Assembly (NCBI GenBank): GCA_945906105.1
Contig: CAMDQO010000032.1
Span: 1 to 32,813 of the forward strand
Length of the DNA: 32,813 nt
Reading direction: 5' to 3'
Source: Novosphingobium sp. Chol11
Lineage (GTDB): Bacteria > Pseudomonadota > Alphaproteobacteria > Sphingomonadales > Sphingomonadaceae
Of this stretch, positions 1 through 8,029 are shown piece by piece. The translations under genes and the position numbers were made by a program. Each line of letters begins with the position of its first letter. The stretch's first letter is position 1. Under the pieces are notes generated by a model. The model worked only from the letters and a program-made list of their open reading frames with translations. It was not told the DNA's origin and made no database searches.

Positions 1-645
1 GGTGGCGTCCGAATCGGAGCGATAGACCCGGCCCGGTGCGATGATCCTGAGCGGTGCGCCCTGTGCGATCATCGAGCGGATTTGCACCGGCGATGTATGG
101 GTGCGCAGCAGCATTGCAGTGGCGTTGCAGTCCGCTTGCACCGGGCTTTGATCTGGGCCGGCGTCCGGGAAGTAAAACGTATCGTGCATCGCCCGCGCCG
201 GGTGGCTTTCGGGCATATTGAGCGCGGTGAAATTGTGCCAGTCGTCCTCGATCTCGGGGCCGGTGGCGACGGCGAAACCCATGTCGGCAAAGATCTCTGC
301 CAGCTCGTCCATCACCTGCGAAACCGGATGGATCGAACCACGCGGTGTGAGGGGTGCGGGCAGCGAAAGGTCGATCGTTTCAGCAGCAAGCCGGGCTTCG
401 AGAGCGGCGCTTTCAAAGGTTGCCCTGGCATTGGCCAGCGCTTCGGTAACCTGCTCACGAAGCGCCTGAATCTGCGGGCCTTCGCTCTGCCGCTGATCGG
501 GTGACATGCCGCCGAGCGTCTTCAGCAGGCCGGAAATCGAGCCCTGCTTGCCGAGAAATTCCACCCGCAACCGCTCGAGAGAATCGAGATCAGTCGCCGC
601 CGCGATACGGGCGAGTGCGTCCTGTCCGTTAGCTGCGTAATCCAC
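1..645 (-). CDS. pheS: Phenylalanyl-tRNA synthetase alpha subunit, N-terminal 215 residues (runs off window)
   Basis: Cytoplasmic class II synthetase subunit that, with PheT, charges tRNA-Phe. I translated the minus strand by hand from a GTG at 645: the frame is open to base 1 and starts [20 protein letters not shown]. The N-terminal coiled-coil tRNA-binding region (about residues 1-95) is followed by the start of the catalytic core: [16 protein letters not shown], the [20 protein letters not shown] segment, [11 protein letters not shown] and, at the window edge, [11 protein letters not shown], the motif 2 region typical of PheS. No ATG is available near the start, and the Shine-Dalgarno is weak (GGA 8 bases upstream). 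The 3' part, and presumably pheT, lie left of the window. It follows rplT on the same strand, as is common in alphaproteobacteria, but with an AraC-type gene in between. Confidence 0.96.
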   Translation of the reverse strand, partial: MDYAANGQDALARIAAATDLDSLERLRVEFLGKQGSISGLLKTLGGMSPDQRQSEGPQIQALREQVTEALANARATFESAALEARLAAETIDLSLPAPLTPRGSIHPVSQVMDELAEIFADMGFAVATGPEIEDDWHNFTALNMPESHPARAMHDTFYFPDAGPDQSPVQADCNATAMLLRTHTSPVQIRSMIAQGAPLRIIAPGRVYRSDSDAT

Positions 646-676
646 GTGTTTCGTCCGTTCGGCAAAAGGTTCAAGC

Positions 677-708
677 GCGGGCCTTTAGAGGCTGTAGGCC
701 TCGCCCGC
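677..708 (-). terminator. Two-part hairpin between the AraC-type gene and pheS
   Basis: An outer stem GCGGGC/GCCCGC and an inner stem GAGGC/GCCTC lie between the AraC-type stop codon and the pheS start. There is no U-run directly after it on the minus strand, only a CTTGAACCTTTT stretch. It may be a weak terminator or an attenuator-like leader structure for pheS. The role is inferred; only the inverted repeats are seen. Confidence 0.35.
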
Positions 709-713
709 AACTT

Positions 714-1604
714 TCACGCGCCGCCGCCATCGGGCGTGTCGAGTGCTTGCACCGCCTTGCCGACAAATTGCGCGCGGGCGATCATCACCGCGCTGAGGAT
801 CGGCTTGTCGAGCGCGGCGTATTTGCTTGGCGACATTCCCATGAATGCTTTGAAATCACGGACAAATTGCGCCTGATCGTGATACTGGCTATCCATCGCC
901 TCGATCCATTTGAGCGAGGGGTCAAGCATATAGTCCGCCAGACTGCGCAAGAAGCGCTGGCGGCGCAGCAGCAGCTTGGGGGCAAAGCCGAAAGCGTGGT
1001 GGCAGCTACGCTCAACGGTTCGTTGGCTGACTCCTGAAAGCTCCACCATTTCGGCCACAGTCTTGATGTCGGGATCAACCAATGCGCCATGAATCGCCAG
1101 AATGCGGGCTTCGTCGGGCACGGCGGTGTCCGGGCGATCTCGGAAATGATGAGATATTCGCGCAAATTCTGCTGCGGTATCGGCTTCCCCTGAGAACAGA
1201 GTATCGGCCAGTGGCACGAAGCTGGAAAAGGCGGGATCAGCGCCGCCATCGACCAGCGCATCGGCCATTTCACCAGCATTAGTGCGGACGAACTTCGCCC
1301 AGCCGAGCGGCAGCAAGCCCACACCCCACATGCGGGCCTGGGGGCCGATGGAAAATCGTATAGCCTTGCTGCTCGGCCCCGTGACGCAGAACGGCACACC
1401 GGATATCTTCGCGCCGGTCATCGTTTCGGCATCAGGGAAGCTGCCACTCATGAAGCGAAGATTGGCCCATTCGGGATGCAGATAATCAACCACTTGCCCG
1501 CCATTAGCGACGGAAAATTCTACCAGATAGAAGGTGGTGAAATAGCGGCGCAATTCCGGCGGCGGCTGGAAAAACCGCGCCTGCACCTGGCACTCCTGCG
1601 ACAC
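714..1604 (-). CDS. AraC-family transcriptional regulator
   Basis: Predicted cytoplasmic DNA-binding regulator of 296 residues. The N-terminal ~170 residues resemble the sensing half of AraC proteins with a DUF6597-like domain (QPPPELRRYFTTFYLVEF near the start). The C-terminal ~100 residues carry the two helix-turn-helix units: VAEMVELSGVSQRTVERSCH and the FGFAPKLLLRRQRFLRSL / MDSQYHDQAQFVRDFKAFMG block, ending MSPSKY, the classic AraC signature. I chose the GTG at 1604 because AAGGAG lies 6 bases upstream (1611-1616); a longer frame from a TTG at 1667 has no such support and would begin inside the rplT terminator. It lies between rplT and pheS on the same strand and resembles the regulator at 7082-8026. 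Its target is unknown. Confidence 0.88.
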   Translation of the reverse strand: MSQECQVQARFFQPPPELRRYFTTFYLVEFSVANGGQVVDYLHPEWANLRFMSGSFPDAETMTGAKISGVPFCVTGPSSKAIRFSIGPQARMWGVGLLPLGWAKFVRTNAGEMADALVDGGADPAFSSFVPLADTLFSGEADTAAEFARISHHFRDRPDTAVPDEARILAIHGALVDPDIKTVAEMVELSGVSQRTVERSCHHAFGFAPKLLLRRQRFLRSLADYMLDPSLKWIEAMDSQYHDQAQFVRDFKAFMGMSPSKYAALDKPILSAVMIARAQFVGKAVQALDTPDGGGA

Positions 1605-1666
1605 CCTGTTCTCCTTATGGGTGATGTCATGCCAGTGGGGATGATGATTCGGCAAGGTGCAAAGCA

Positions 1667-1700
1667 AAAGGCGCGGGAAGCTGGTGCTTCCCGCGCCTTT
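1667..1700 (-). terminator. Rho-independent-type terminator after rplT
   Basis: A perfect 14-base-pair stem (AAAGGCGCGGGAAG with its complement, six-base loop CTGGTG on the plus strand) lies 26 bases beyond the rplT stop codon. On the minus strand it is followed by a T-rich CTTTTGCTTTG stretch. It separates the ribosomal protein genes from the AraC-type gene, whose start is only about 60 bases further on. Confidence 0.75.
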
Positions 1701-1725
1701 GTGCGCTTTGCAATCACCCCGGCGT

Positions 1726-2082
1726 TTAGGCCAGTGCGGCTTTCGCTTGAGCGATCACCGTGGTGAAGATGCCGGCCTCGTTCATGGCGAGATCGGCCAT
1801 CGTCTTGCGATCGAGTTCGATCCCGGCCAGCTTGGTGCCGTGGATGAACTGCGAATAGGTCAGACCTTCGAGGCGGACCGCAGCGTTGATGCGTTGAATC
1901 CACAGGCCGCGGAAAGTCCGCTTTTTGATCTTGCGATCGCGATAAGCATACTGGCCAGCCTTTTCGACTGCCTGACGCGCAACGCGAATCGTGTTCTTGC
2001 GGCGGCCGCGGTAGCCCGCTGCCTGTTCGAGAAGCCGCTTATGTTTGGCGCGGGTGGTAACACCCCTTTTGACACGTGCCAT
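1726..2082 (-). CDS. rplT: 50S ribosomal protein L20
   Basis: Large-subunit assembly protein of 118 residues that binds 23S rRNA; L20 is also known as an autoregulator of its operon in several bacteria. The full-length sequence begins [20 protein letters not shown] and contains the conserved [20 protein letters not shown] and [20 protein letters not shown] blocks, with AAL at the C-terminus. Length is normal for the family. It follows rpmI after 71 bases that contain a long hairpin, and is closed by the terminator at 1667-1700. Confidence 0.98.
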   Translation of the reverse strand: MARVKRGVTTRAKHKRLLEQAAGYRGRRKNTIRVARQAVEKAGQYAYRDRKIKKRTFRGLWIQRINAAVRLEGLTYSQFIHGTKLAGIELDRKTMADLAMNEAGIFTTVIAQAKAALA

Positions 2083-2110
2083 ATCTTAGTACTCCGCATT
2101 CCTGTTGACG

Positions 2111-2152
2111 CGATTTCCGAGTCGCCGGATGAAGTCATCCGGCTCGAAATCG
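2111..2152 (-). other. Long imperfect hairpin between rpmI and rplT
   Basis: The arms CGATTTC..GAG..CCGGATGA and their complements pair over 18 positions with two small bulges (one base and three bases) on one arm, closed by a three-base AGT loop. It fills most of the gap between the rpmI stop codon and rplT and leaves the rplT start free. There is no U-run, so it is unlikely to be a terminator. An RNA-processing site or a translational control element for rplT is possible; this is inference. Confidence 0.5.
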
Positions 2153-2153
2153 C

Positions 2154-2357
2154 TCAGCTCAGCCCGTAAGGTGCCCACTTCTTGATCACTTTCGCATCGG
2201 CGTCAGAAATCGTGTCAGTGCGACGATGTTGGCGGATGTACTTGGCATTATGGCTCATCAGGCGGTGGCGCTTGCCAACCGCACCGTGCTTGATCTTGCC
2301 AGTGGCGGTAAGGCGGAAGCGCTTTTTAACGCCGCTTTTCGTCTTGAGTTTGGGCAT
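2154..2357 (-). CDS. rpmI: 50S ribosomal protein L35
   Basis: Small basic ribosomal protein of 67 residues. It begins MPKLKTKSGVKKRFRLTATG and keeps the KIKHGAVGKRHRLMSHNAK and IRQHRRT segments, normal for L35. A strong Shine-Dalgarno (AGGAG, six bases before the ATG) is present. It is the first gene of the rpmI-rplT unit; infC, which precedes it in many bacteria, is not here. The leader on the minus strand (2358-2506) contains a six-base-pair stem TCTCTT/AAGAGA at 2426-2440, but I recognise no characterised L20-binding leader. Confidence 0.98.
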   Translation of the reverse strand: MPKLKTKSGVKKRFRLTATGKIKHGAVGKRHRLMSHNAKYIRQHRRTDTISDADAKVIKKWAPYGLS

Positions 2358-2506
2358 TTTCGTCTCCTGTTGTGCGACGCTTTAGACCAGCCTTGGCAGC
2401 CCTTACAGCCAGGCCGGTCCCAGAATCTCTTCAAAAGAGACTCATCCGTGTCGATCGAAGTGCGCGCCACTAAGCGAGGATAGCCTCGAAAGCAAGTGCG
2501 CAGACT

Positions 2507-3028
2507 CTATCCCTTCATGCGCGGCGTGCCCATGAAATCGCGCTTGCCCACTTCCAGACCCTGATTGCGCAATAGCGCATAGGCCATCGATGCGTGGAAA
2601 TAGAAGTTCGGCTGGGCAAAGCTGAGCAGGTAATCCTCGACAGAGAAGGGCATCCGCCGCTCGCCAAAGATAAATGCGGTCTCCTTATCGGCAATGCTGT
2701 CGATCTGATCGGGGGTCACCGCCTGCAAGCTGGTGATGGCGTCTGAAACCGCAGCGGCAAGGGCCGCAAAGCTGGCTGGCGCGGGGTTGAGGTCCGGTCC
2801 GGTCTGGCCAGCCTGCACCCCGGCCACGGCGCCTGCCGAATGCTGGCAAGCGGCCATGATCTGCTTGGCGAAAGGCCACATATCGGGGGCAAGCCGAAGA
2901 TCGGTCAGCGCTTCGTCAGGCAGGCTCTTTTCCGCACAATGCGCCCGTGCTTTTTCAACCAGTCCCGCCACTGCTGGGAGCACCTGAAGGAATTGCGGCA
3001 CAGTCGCCTGATAGAGTGATGTCGGCAT
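2507..3028 (-). CDS. DUF1993 family protein
   Basis: Cytoplasmic protein of 173 residues without signal peptide or membrane segment. The overall pattern (MPTSLYQATVPQFLQVLPAV at the start, LAPDMWPFAKQIMAACQHS, the FYFHASMAYALLRNQGLEVG segment and the GTPRMKG tail) matches the DUF1993 family, which has a DinB-like four-helix look but no established function. The start is the ATG at 3028, with GGGAG seven bases upstream; an in-frame ATG at 3046 precedes that ribosome binding site and is not used in this call. It lies 63 bases behind the CHAT gene on the same strand. Confidence 0.85.
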   Translation of the reverse strand: MPTSLYQATVPQFLQVLPAVAGLVEKARAHCAEKSLPDEALTDLRLAPDMWPFAKQIMAACQHSAGAVAGVQAGQTGPDLNPAPASFAALAAAVSDAITSLQAVTPDQIDSIADKETAFIFGERRMPFSVEDYLLSFAQPNFYFHASMAYALLRNQGLEVGKRDFMGTPRMKG

Positions 3029-3081
3029 CAATATTCTCCCGTTCAATTTTCACTGCCCGCAGGCCAGCGCTGCTATGATCG

Positions 3082-3109
3082 GTGCTGGTGGCTATTTACC
3101 CACCAGCAC
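3082..3109 (-). terminator. Ten-base-pair hairpin spanning the CHAT gene stop codon
   Basis: Perfect inverted repeat GTGCTGGTGG / CCACCAGCAC with an eight-base spacer that contains the TAG stop of the CHAT gene. There is no U-run after it on the minus strand, so it may be a weak or factor-dependent terminator or an mRNA-end-protecting structure rather than a classical intrinsic terminator. Confidence 0.4.
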
Positions 3110-6100
3110 AAAGGGTGCCCACAGGGCTGGATTGGCCGATCCGGATACTGACCGGTCGTGCGTCAGGGCGATCTGTGCGCGGCGCAGCGCTTCAGCCGGT
3201 TTGAGCCCCGCTGACGTGCCTTTCGCCGTTTCAACCGTGAGCCGTGCGGCCACGTCATCGCGTACCCGCCAATGCGAAACCATCAGGCTATCGGCACCGG
3301 CATAGAGAAATGCGTGGGCCAGACCGCCCAATGCCTCGCCGTTAGCCTGATCCCCCGATGCCGAGTTGCAGGCCGACAGCACGACCAGCCGGGCGTTGAG
3401 ATTCAGCGCAGCGATTTCTGTTGTGGTCAGCAGGCCGTCGTCAGTTGTCCGTTCTCCGGAGCCTGGGGCGCCTTGCTCACGCGATGGCGAAAGCACCAGT
3501 GCGGCCTCATCCAGATCATCCAGATCGCCTGCCATCAGCCCATGCGTGGCAAAGGCGATGATATCGGCACCAGACAGATCAAGGGCGCGTAAATCCGCCT
3601 CGGTTGCCTCCACACCGGCAAGGATCCGTGTCTGTTTGGCGTGCAAGGCATTGGCCATTCCGGTCATTTCCGCCGAGGCCATGCCAAGCGCGCCGAGTTC
3701 AGCAATCTTGGTGCCATTCGTCGCGCCCCGGAAGGACCGCAATCTGGCAACAGAACTGCCGCCACTGGCCAGTTCAGGTAGTGCAGGTGCGCCAACGCCA
3801 ACAAACGAGGCAAAGCGCTGTTTGCTGCGGGCCTTGTTGATGTTCGCCTCATCTGCGCCAAAGCCACCAAAGCCTACCGGATAGGAAAAGGCGAAACGTT
3901 CCACTGCCCATTGATGCGATCCGTTGGCGCGGGTGCGGCTGAGAATTGCAAAGGGCAGTTTGGCCAATTCGCCCTTGGCAATGACATTGACCAATCGTTT
4001 GCCGGCAAGCACTCGTTCCACTGCGGGAGTGAACAGGGCTGCTGCCAATTCGTCGGTCGCGGCCATATCAAAAGGCTCGTCTGTGCCCTGTCCCCAATCC
4101 AGTTGCTGGCGTGTGATGCTGACCAGATCGCGGATGCGGCTGGTGCTGGCAGCGGCATCGACAACGGCGACTTCTTGCGCAGAAATGGCGAATATCTGCG
4201 TGGATAATTCGGTTTCAAGCGAGAGGAATATGGCCTCGTCTTTTCTGAGCCGCTTTTGCACCGCAGCCAGTTCCACCGATTCAAACAAATCGCCACCCTG
4301 ACCGGCCTGACTGTGCCCCGCCTGCATCGCGGATATGCGGATGGTCAGGGCATCCATATCAGCCTTGGCCAAACGGGCGGCTGGCGCATCGCTGGCCGTT
4401 GCTGCCTTGTCAAAAGCGGACTGGGCTTTGCCGCGCTTCTCGATCAGATCCTGCTCCTCTCGCAACAGGGCTGCCATTTGCGGATTTGCCGCGCGATCCC
4501 GGCTGCGTACGCGCAGTACTGCGCGGTCTGAAGGGCCAAGCTGATAGCGCTGTGCCAAGGCGAAGGCACGGGCCTTGTCACCCGCCTCGCTTGCCGCCAG
4601 AGCGGCCCAGCCAAAGGCGCGATTCAGGCTGACACTGCGATTGCCGCGGGCGCCTTCCTGTTTGATTTCCTTGGCCTGAAATTCGTAAAGACCGGGCAAA
4701 ATCCGGTCCAGCCGCGCCAAAGCCAGATCGCGCTTGCCAGTTTTAGCTTCAGTCAAAGCTTGCAAGGCTTGGGCCGCTGCGGCTCCGCTGGTCTGTTCGC
4801 CAGCACTGCCCGCCCGCCCGCGTTCCACTTTGGCAAGCACTGCTGCTGCCTGTTCCCAGCGACCGGCCTTTGCCAGCATGACAGCCAGGAAATCCTGATT
4901 TTCGGTGACGTCCTTATGGCCGGGGGCACGCTTTGCTTCGATCTGGGCCAGCATCGCCTGAAATTCGGTGATTCCGCGATCCGTATCACCCAGGGCATAA
5001 GCCATCCGGGCAATCTTGCCGCGCGCCTCCAGCGTATTGCGCGCATTGGGCCCCGATTTTTCGTTCAGCACCTTATAGGCATATTCGGCCAGCGGCAGAG
5101 CCTCGGCATTGCGGCCTTGCGCGGTTAATATGCTGATCAGGGTAAGGCGCGCCTCTGCCGAGGTGCCTGCATCCTTGCCAAGGGTTTTTTCACTGATTTC
5201 GATGGTTCTGCGTGCCATGGCTTCGGCTTCGGAAAATTTCCCCTCGTTGAGGATATAGATTGATCCGTTCCGCAGAATGTTGATCGCGGCCGGACTGTTG
5301 GCACCCACCAGCCTATCGAGCCGAGCGACCAGCGATCGCACCGCATCTGCCGCTTCTGCCTTGCGGCCAAGATCGCTCAGATACATCGAGTGATTGCTGA
5401 GTGCGACGGTCAGCGCTTCGGTGAGATTGGAGTCCGCAGGTTTTTCGGAATGCAGACGCTCCAGAATGGCGATTGCTTCAAGCGCCGGGGGCAGGGCGGC
5501 TTCATATTTGCCCTTGCTGCGAAACGCCCAGGCCAGATTCCCCAGCCCTTGACCCAGCGGCATATTGCCCCCCGGCGGTGCATCTTCACGCCACATGGCG
5601 ATGGCCCGTTCCATCTGGGCCAGTGATTTTTCAGAGTGCCCCAAAGCGTCACTGAAAACCGCCAAGTTACTGATCGCTGCGATGAAATCCCCGCGATAGG
5701 CAGGCCCGGCGGCTTCGAAAACGGCAATCGCCTGTTCTGCCGCAGCCTCTGAACCTTCCAACTCGCCCAGCAGGTATTTGCCCATGCTGATTTCGCGCTT
5801 CATCTTCTCCAGTTCGGGGTGTGGATCGGGATAAAGCGTGCGGCCATAAGCGATCACCGGGGCATAGCCGGCGAGATAGCCGCGCGGATCCTTATAGGCG
5901 TCAATCTTGTCGGCTTCGGCAATCAATGCCGCTAATCTGGCCGATTGCTTGGGCGTCAGTTTGATTTTGGCAAATGAATGGGTGGTTGCAGAAGGGGCGG
6001 TGGCCAAAGGGACGTCTGCCGAAGATGAGGACGCGGATTGGGCCTCAGCAGCATCGGGGCTTAACGTCAGCGCTGCTGATCCCAGCAGCAGGATGAGCGG

Positions 6101-6130
6101 GTTCACGCGCATAAAAACCAGTTTCAGCAT
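3092..6130 (-). CDS. Exported TPR-CHAT protein (caspase-like peptidase family)
   Basis: Predicted secreted or periplasmic protein of 1012 residues. It starts MLKLVFMRVNPLILLLGSAA with a signal peptide ending near AEAQ. Residues ~80-450 hold repeated helical pairs of TPR type (for example GNLAWAFRSKGKYEAALPPA and ARGKIARMAYALGDTDRGI). A helical, charged linker follows to ~650, then a CHAT domain to the C-terminus. The predicted dyad is His863 in IIAFATHGLMAG and Cys921 in RLVVLSACNSASG, followed by the typical ALGGLAHAFLYAGADSLMVS and HWRVRDDVAA blocks. CHAT proteins belong to the caspase/separase-like clan of cysteine peptidases; the substrate here is unknown. I preferred the ATG at 6130 over 6112 because a TAGG-like site precedes it. 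It follows the hisN-like gene by 16 bases, so the two are probably co-transcribed. Confidence 0.9.
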   Translation of the reverse strand: MLKLVFMRVNPLILLLGSAALTLSPDAAEAQSASSSSADVPLATAPSATTHSFAKIKLTPKQSARLAALIAEADKIDAYKDPRGYLAGYAPVIAYGRTLYPDPHPELEKMKREISMGKYLLGELEGSEAAAEQAIAVFEAAGPAYRGDFIAAISNLAVFSDALGHSEKSLAQMERAIAMWREDAPPGGNMPLGQGLGNLAWAFRSKGKYEAALPPALEAIAILERLHSEKPADSNLTEALTVALSNHSMYLSDLGRKAEAADAVRSLVARLDRLVGANSPAAINILRNGSIYILNEGKFSEAEAMARRTIEISEKTLGKDAGTSAEARLTLISILTAQGRNAEALPLAEYAYKVLNEKSGPNARNTLEARGKIARMAYALGDTDRGITEFQAMLAQIEAKRAPGHKDVTENQDFLAVMLAKAGRWEQAAAVLAKVERGRAGSAGEQTSGAAAAQALQALTEAKTGKRDLALARLDRILPGLYEFQAKEIKQEGARGNRSVSLNRAFGWAALAASEAGDKARAFALAQRYQLGPSDRAVLRVRSRDRAANPQMAALLREEQDLIEKRGKAQSAFDKAATASDAPAARLAKADMDALTIRISAMQAGHSQAGQGGDLFESVELAAVQKRLRKDEAIFLSLETELSTQIFAISAQEVAVVDAAASTSRIRDLVSITRQQLDWGQGTDEPFDMAATDELAAALFTPAVERVLAGKRLVNVIAKGELAKLPFAILSRTRANGSHQWAVERFAFSYPVGFGGFGADEANINKARSKQRFASFVGVGAPALPELASGGSSVARLRSFRGATNGTKIAELGALGMASAEMTGMANALHAKQTRILAGVEATEADLRALDLSGADIIAFATHGLMAGDLDDLDEAALVLSPSREQGAPGSGERTTDDGLLTTTEIAALNLNARLVVLSACNSASGDQANGEALGGLAHAFLYAGADSLMVSHWRVRDDVAARLTVETAKGTSAGLKPAEALRRAQIALTHDRSVSGSANPALWAPFVLVGK

Positions 6131-6146
6131 GATAAACCTATCACCC

Positions 6147-6929
6147 TCAGTGCCCGCAGGCCAGTGCCTCGACGACATCTTCCAGACGCGCCGGATCGCC
6201 GAGCGCCAGAACGTGGCCGGTAGAGCCGGCGTGCAGCGGATCGCCGTTCCAGTCGCACATGGTGCCGCCAGCTCCTTCGATCACCGGCACCAGCGCCGCC
6301 CAGTCATGCAGTTTCAGCCCTGCCTCGCAGACAATATCAAGATGCCCGCTGGCCAGCATGGCATAGTTATAGCAATCGCCGCCCATCACCATGCGGCGGT
6401 GATCGGTTTTGGCGGCCAGACCCATGAAGTGGCCGCCATCATGATCGTCAAAGTAGTGCGGGCCGGTGGTGGCAATCGCGGCATCAGCTAAGCTGCGACA
6501 GCCACGTGTGCGCGCAGGTGCGCCGTTGAATGTCGTGGGGCGTCCGCTCGCGCCGATCCAGCGCTCCTTCAGAATCGGCTGGTCGATCACGCCGAGCACT
6601 GGCCAGCCTTCAACTACCAACGCAATCAAAGTGCCGAAGATCGGACGTCCGGCAAGGAAGCCGGTGGTCCCGTCAATCGGATCGAGCACCCAGCTGCGGC
6701 CAGAACTTCCGGCTGTGGCACCAAATTCCTCACCGATCACCGTATCACGCGGCACTTCGGCCTTGAGAATGCGGCGCATGGCCTCCTCGGCGGCGCGGTC
6801 TGCCAGTGTTACCGGGGTGGCATCGTCCTTGCGTTCGCTTTCCATCGCGCTGCGGAACCAGGGACGGATCGCCTCTCCTGCGACATCGGCGAGGCGGAGG
6901 GCGAGAGCGATATCGGCGTCAAGGTTCAT
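6147..6929 (-). CDS. hisN: Inositol-monophosphatase-family phosphatase, probable histidinol-phosphatase
   Basis: Mg2+-dependent phosphatase of 260 residues. The metal-binding motifs are visible: Glu67-Glu68 in VIGEEFG, Asp83/Asp86 in WVLDPIDGTTGF, and the C-terminal LHDWAALVPVIEGAGG (Asp209). HDW in place of the WD of classical inositol monophosphatases, with the LKL lead-in, resembles the HisN-type histidinol-phosphatases found in alphaproteobacteria and actinobacteria. No other histidine-biosynthesis gene is in the window, so the substrate is an inference from sequence. ATG start; the gene directly precedes the TPR-CHAT gene and is divergent from the AraC-type regulator at 7082. Confidence 0.88.
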   Translation of the reverse strand: MNLDADIALALRLADVAGEAIRPWFRSAMESERKDDATPVTLADRAAEEAMRRILKAEVPRDTVIGEEFGATAGSSGRSWVLDPIDGTTGFLAGRPIFGTLIALVVEGWPVLGVIDQPILKERWIGASGRPTTFNGAPARTRGCRSLADAAIATTGPHYFDDHDGGHFMGLAAKTDHRRMVMGGDCYNYAMLASGHLDIVCEAGLKLHDWAALVPVIEGAGGTMCDWNGDPLHAGSTGHVLALGDPARLEDVVEALACGH

Positions 6930-7081
6930 ACGTGATGCTGTGCCCGTGTGAGGCCGTGTCGGTCAAGCCAGCCTGTTGAGATAGCTTCGATATGGCGGTT
7001 TATGACAATCATTGCTTTCCCGGATGGGGAAGTATGCGCTATCAAGGCCTTGAAAACAAACGGTCGCAATGCGGGGGAACA

Positions 7082-8026
7082 ATGAGCAAGCGGGATGAAC
7101 CTGCTGTCGACAAGGCGCTGACGCCCCGGCACGGTGTGTCACGCGGGGGGCAGCCGCTTTCATACAACCGCGCACCTGCAGCCGATCTCGCGCCGTGGAT
7201 CGCCTGGCTCTATGTCACCGTCGTTGATGCGCCTGCTGATTACCGGCTTGAATGCGGGCTGTTCAACGATGTCTCGGTGTTTCGCTTCCAGATCAAGGGA
7301 GAGTGGACCGCACAGACCGCCGATGGGCCGATGGCTCTGGGCAGGTCGGCACTGCTGTTCGGGCCGCAATCGCACCGGATGCCGGTGACTGTGACGGGCA
7401 GTTTTGTCTCTATTGGCATGGCCTTGCGGCCTGGCACCGGCCACGCGATGCTGGGGGCAAAAACCGCCGATCTGATTGACCGGATCGTGACCTGTGATGA
7501 ACTGGGGCTACCCGGAAATGCCTTGCTCGCGCAGCTGAAGGATGATGGTTCGCCCGAAGAATGGCTGCAAGTGCTCGAAACCATGATCAGGCAGGTCGCC
7601 TCGGACAAGGGCGGCGCACTGCCCGATGAAGTGACCTCAAGGTTTGAGGCTTTGGCACTGGCCGACCCCAGCCGCCCGGTTGCGGATTTCGCCACTGCTT
7701 GCGGCATCACCCAGCGCCAGCTTGAACGAATCGTCAGTCGCGATTTCGGTATGAGCCCCAAGCAGCAACTGCGCCGCGCCCGCGCGCTCGATATGGCGGC
7801 CCAGTTAAGGGGCGTGGGCGATGCTGACGAAGCCGATGAAGTCGCGCTGCGCTTTTATGACCAGAGCCACATGACGCGCGAGTTCACCCAGCTGTTCGGG
7901 ATGTCACCGGGACAGTTCAGGGCCACTCCCCAGCCGCTGCTCACCCTCGCCATCGAATCGCGTCAGGCGCACCGTCTGGAAGCTATCGAACGGCTGGCTC
8001 CAGGGGCAAAGCGGCCTTGGGAATAG
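7082..8026 (+). CDS. AraC-family transcriptional regulator
   Basis: Predicted DNA-binding regulator of 314 residues. The N-terminal half resembles the DUF6597-like sensing region (LAPWIAWLYVTVVDAPADYR, SALLFGPQSHRMPVTVTGSF). The C-terminal AraC module has a first helix-turn-helix in VADFATACGITQRQLERIVS, then RDFGMSPKQQLRRARALDMA and the second unit VALRFYDQSHMTREFTQLFG ending MSPGQFRA. I chose the ATG at 7082 because GGGGG lies a few bases upstream; an upstream ATG at 6992 in the same frame lacks a site. It shares domain layout with the regulator at 714-1604. It is divergent from the hisN-like gene (153 bases apart), whose regulation is a possible but untested target, and converges on prs with a three-base gap. 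Confidence 0.9.
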   Translation: MSKRDEPAVDKALTPRHGVSRGGQPLSYNRAPAADLAPWIAWLYVTVVDAPADYRLECGLFNDVSVFRFQIKGEWTAQTADGPMALGRSALLFGPQSHRMPVTVTGSFVSIGMALRPGTGHAMLGAKTADLIDRIVTCDELGLPGNALLAQLKDDGSPEEWLQVLETMIRQVASDKGGALPDEVTSRFEALALADPSRPVADFATACGITQRQLERIVSRDFGMSPKQQLRRARALDMAAQLRGVGDADEADEVALRFYDQSHMTREFTQLFGMSPGQFRATPQPLLTLAIESRQAHRLEAIERLAPGAKRPWE

Positions 8027-8029
8027 CTA

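Noticed and set aside
82..504. Plus-strand open frame of 140 codons opposite pheS
   Set aside because: The minus strand reads as an uninterrupted PheS with conserved motifs; the plus frame has no recognisable features.
1520..1903. Minus-strand open frame across the rplT terminator
   Set aside because: It overlaps rplT and the AraC-type gene in another frame and runs through a terminator.
3092..6130. A CRISPR-linked TPR-CHAT (Csx29-like) effector
   Set aside because: No CRISPR repeats or cas genes are in the window, and the protein has a signal peptide.
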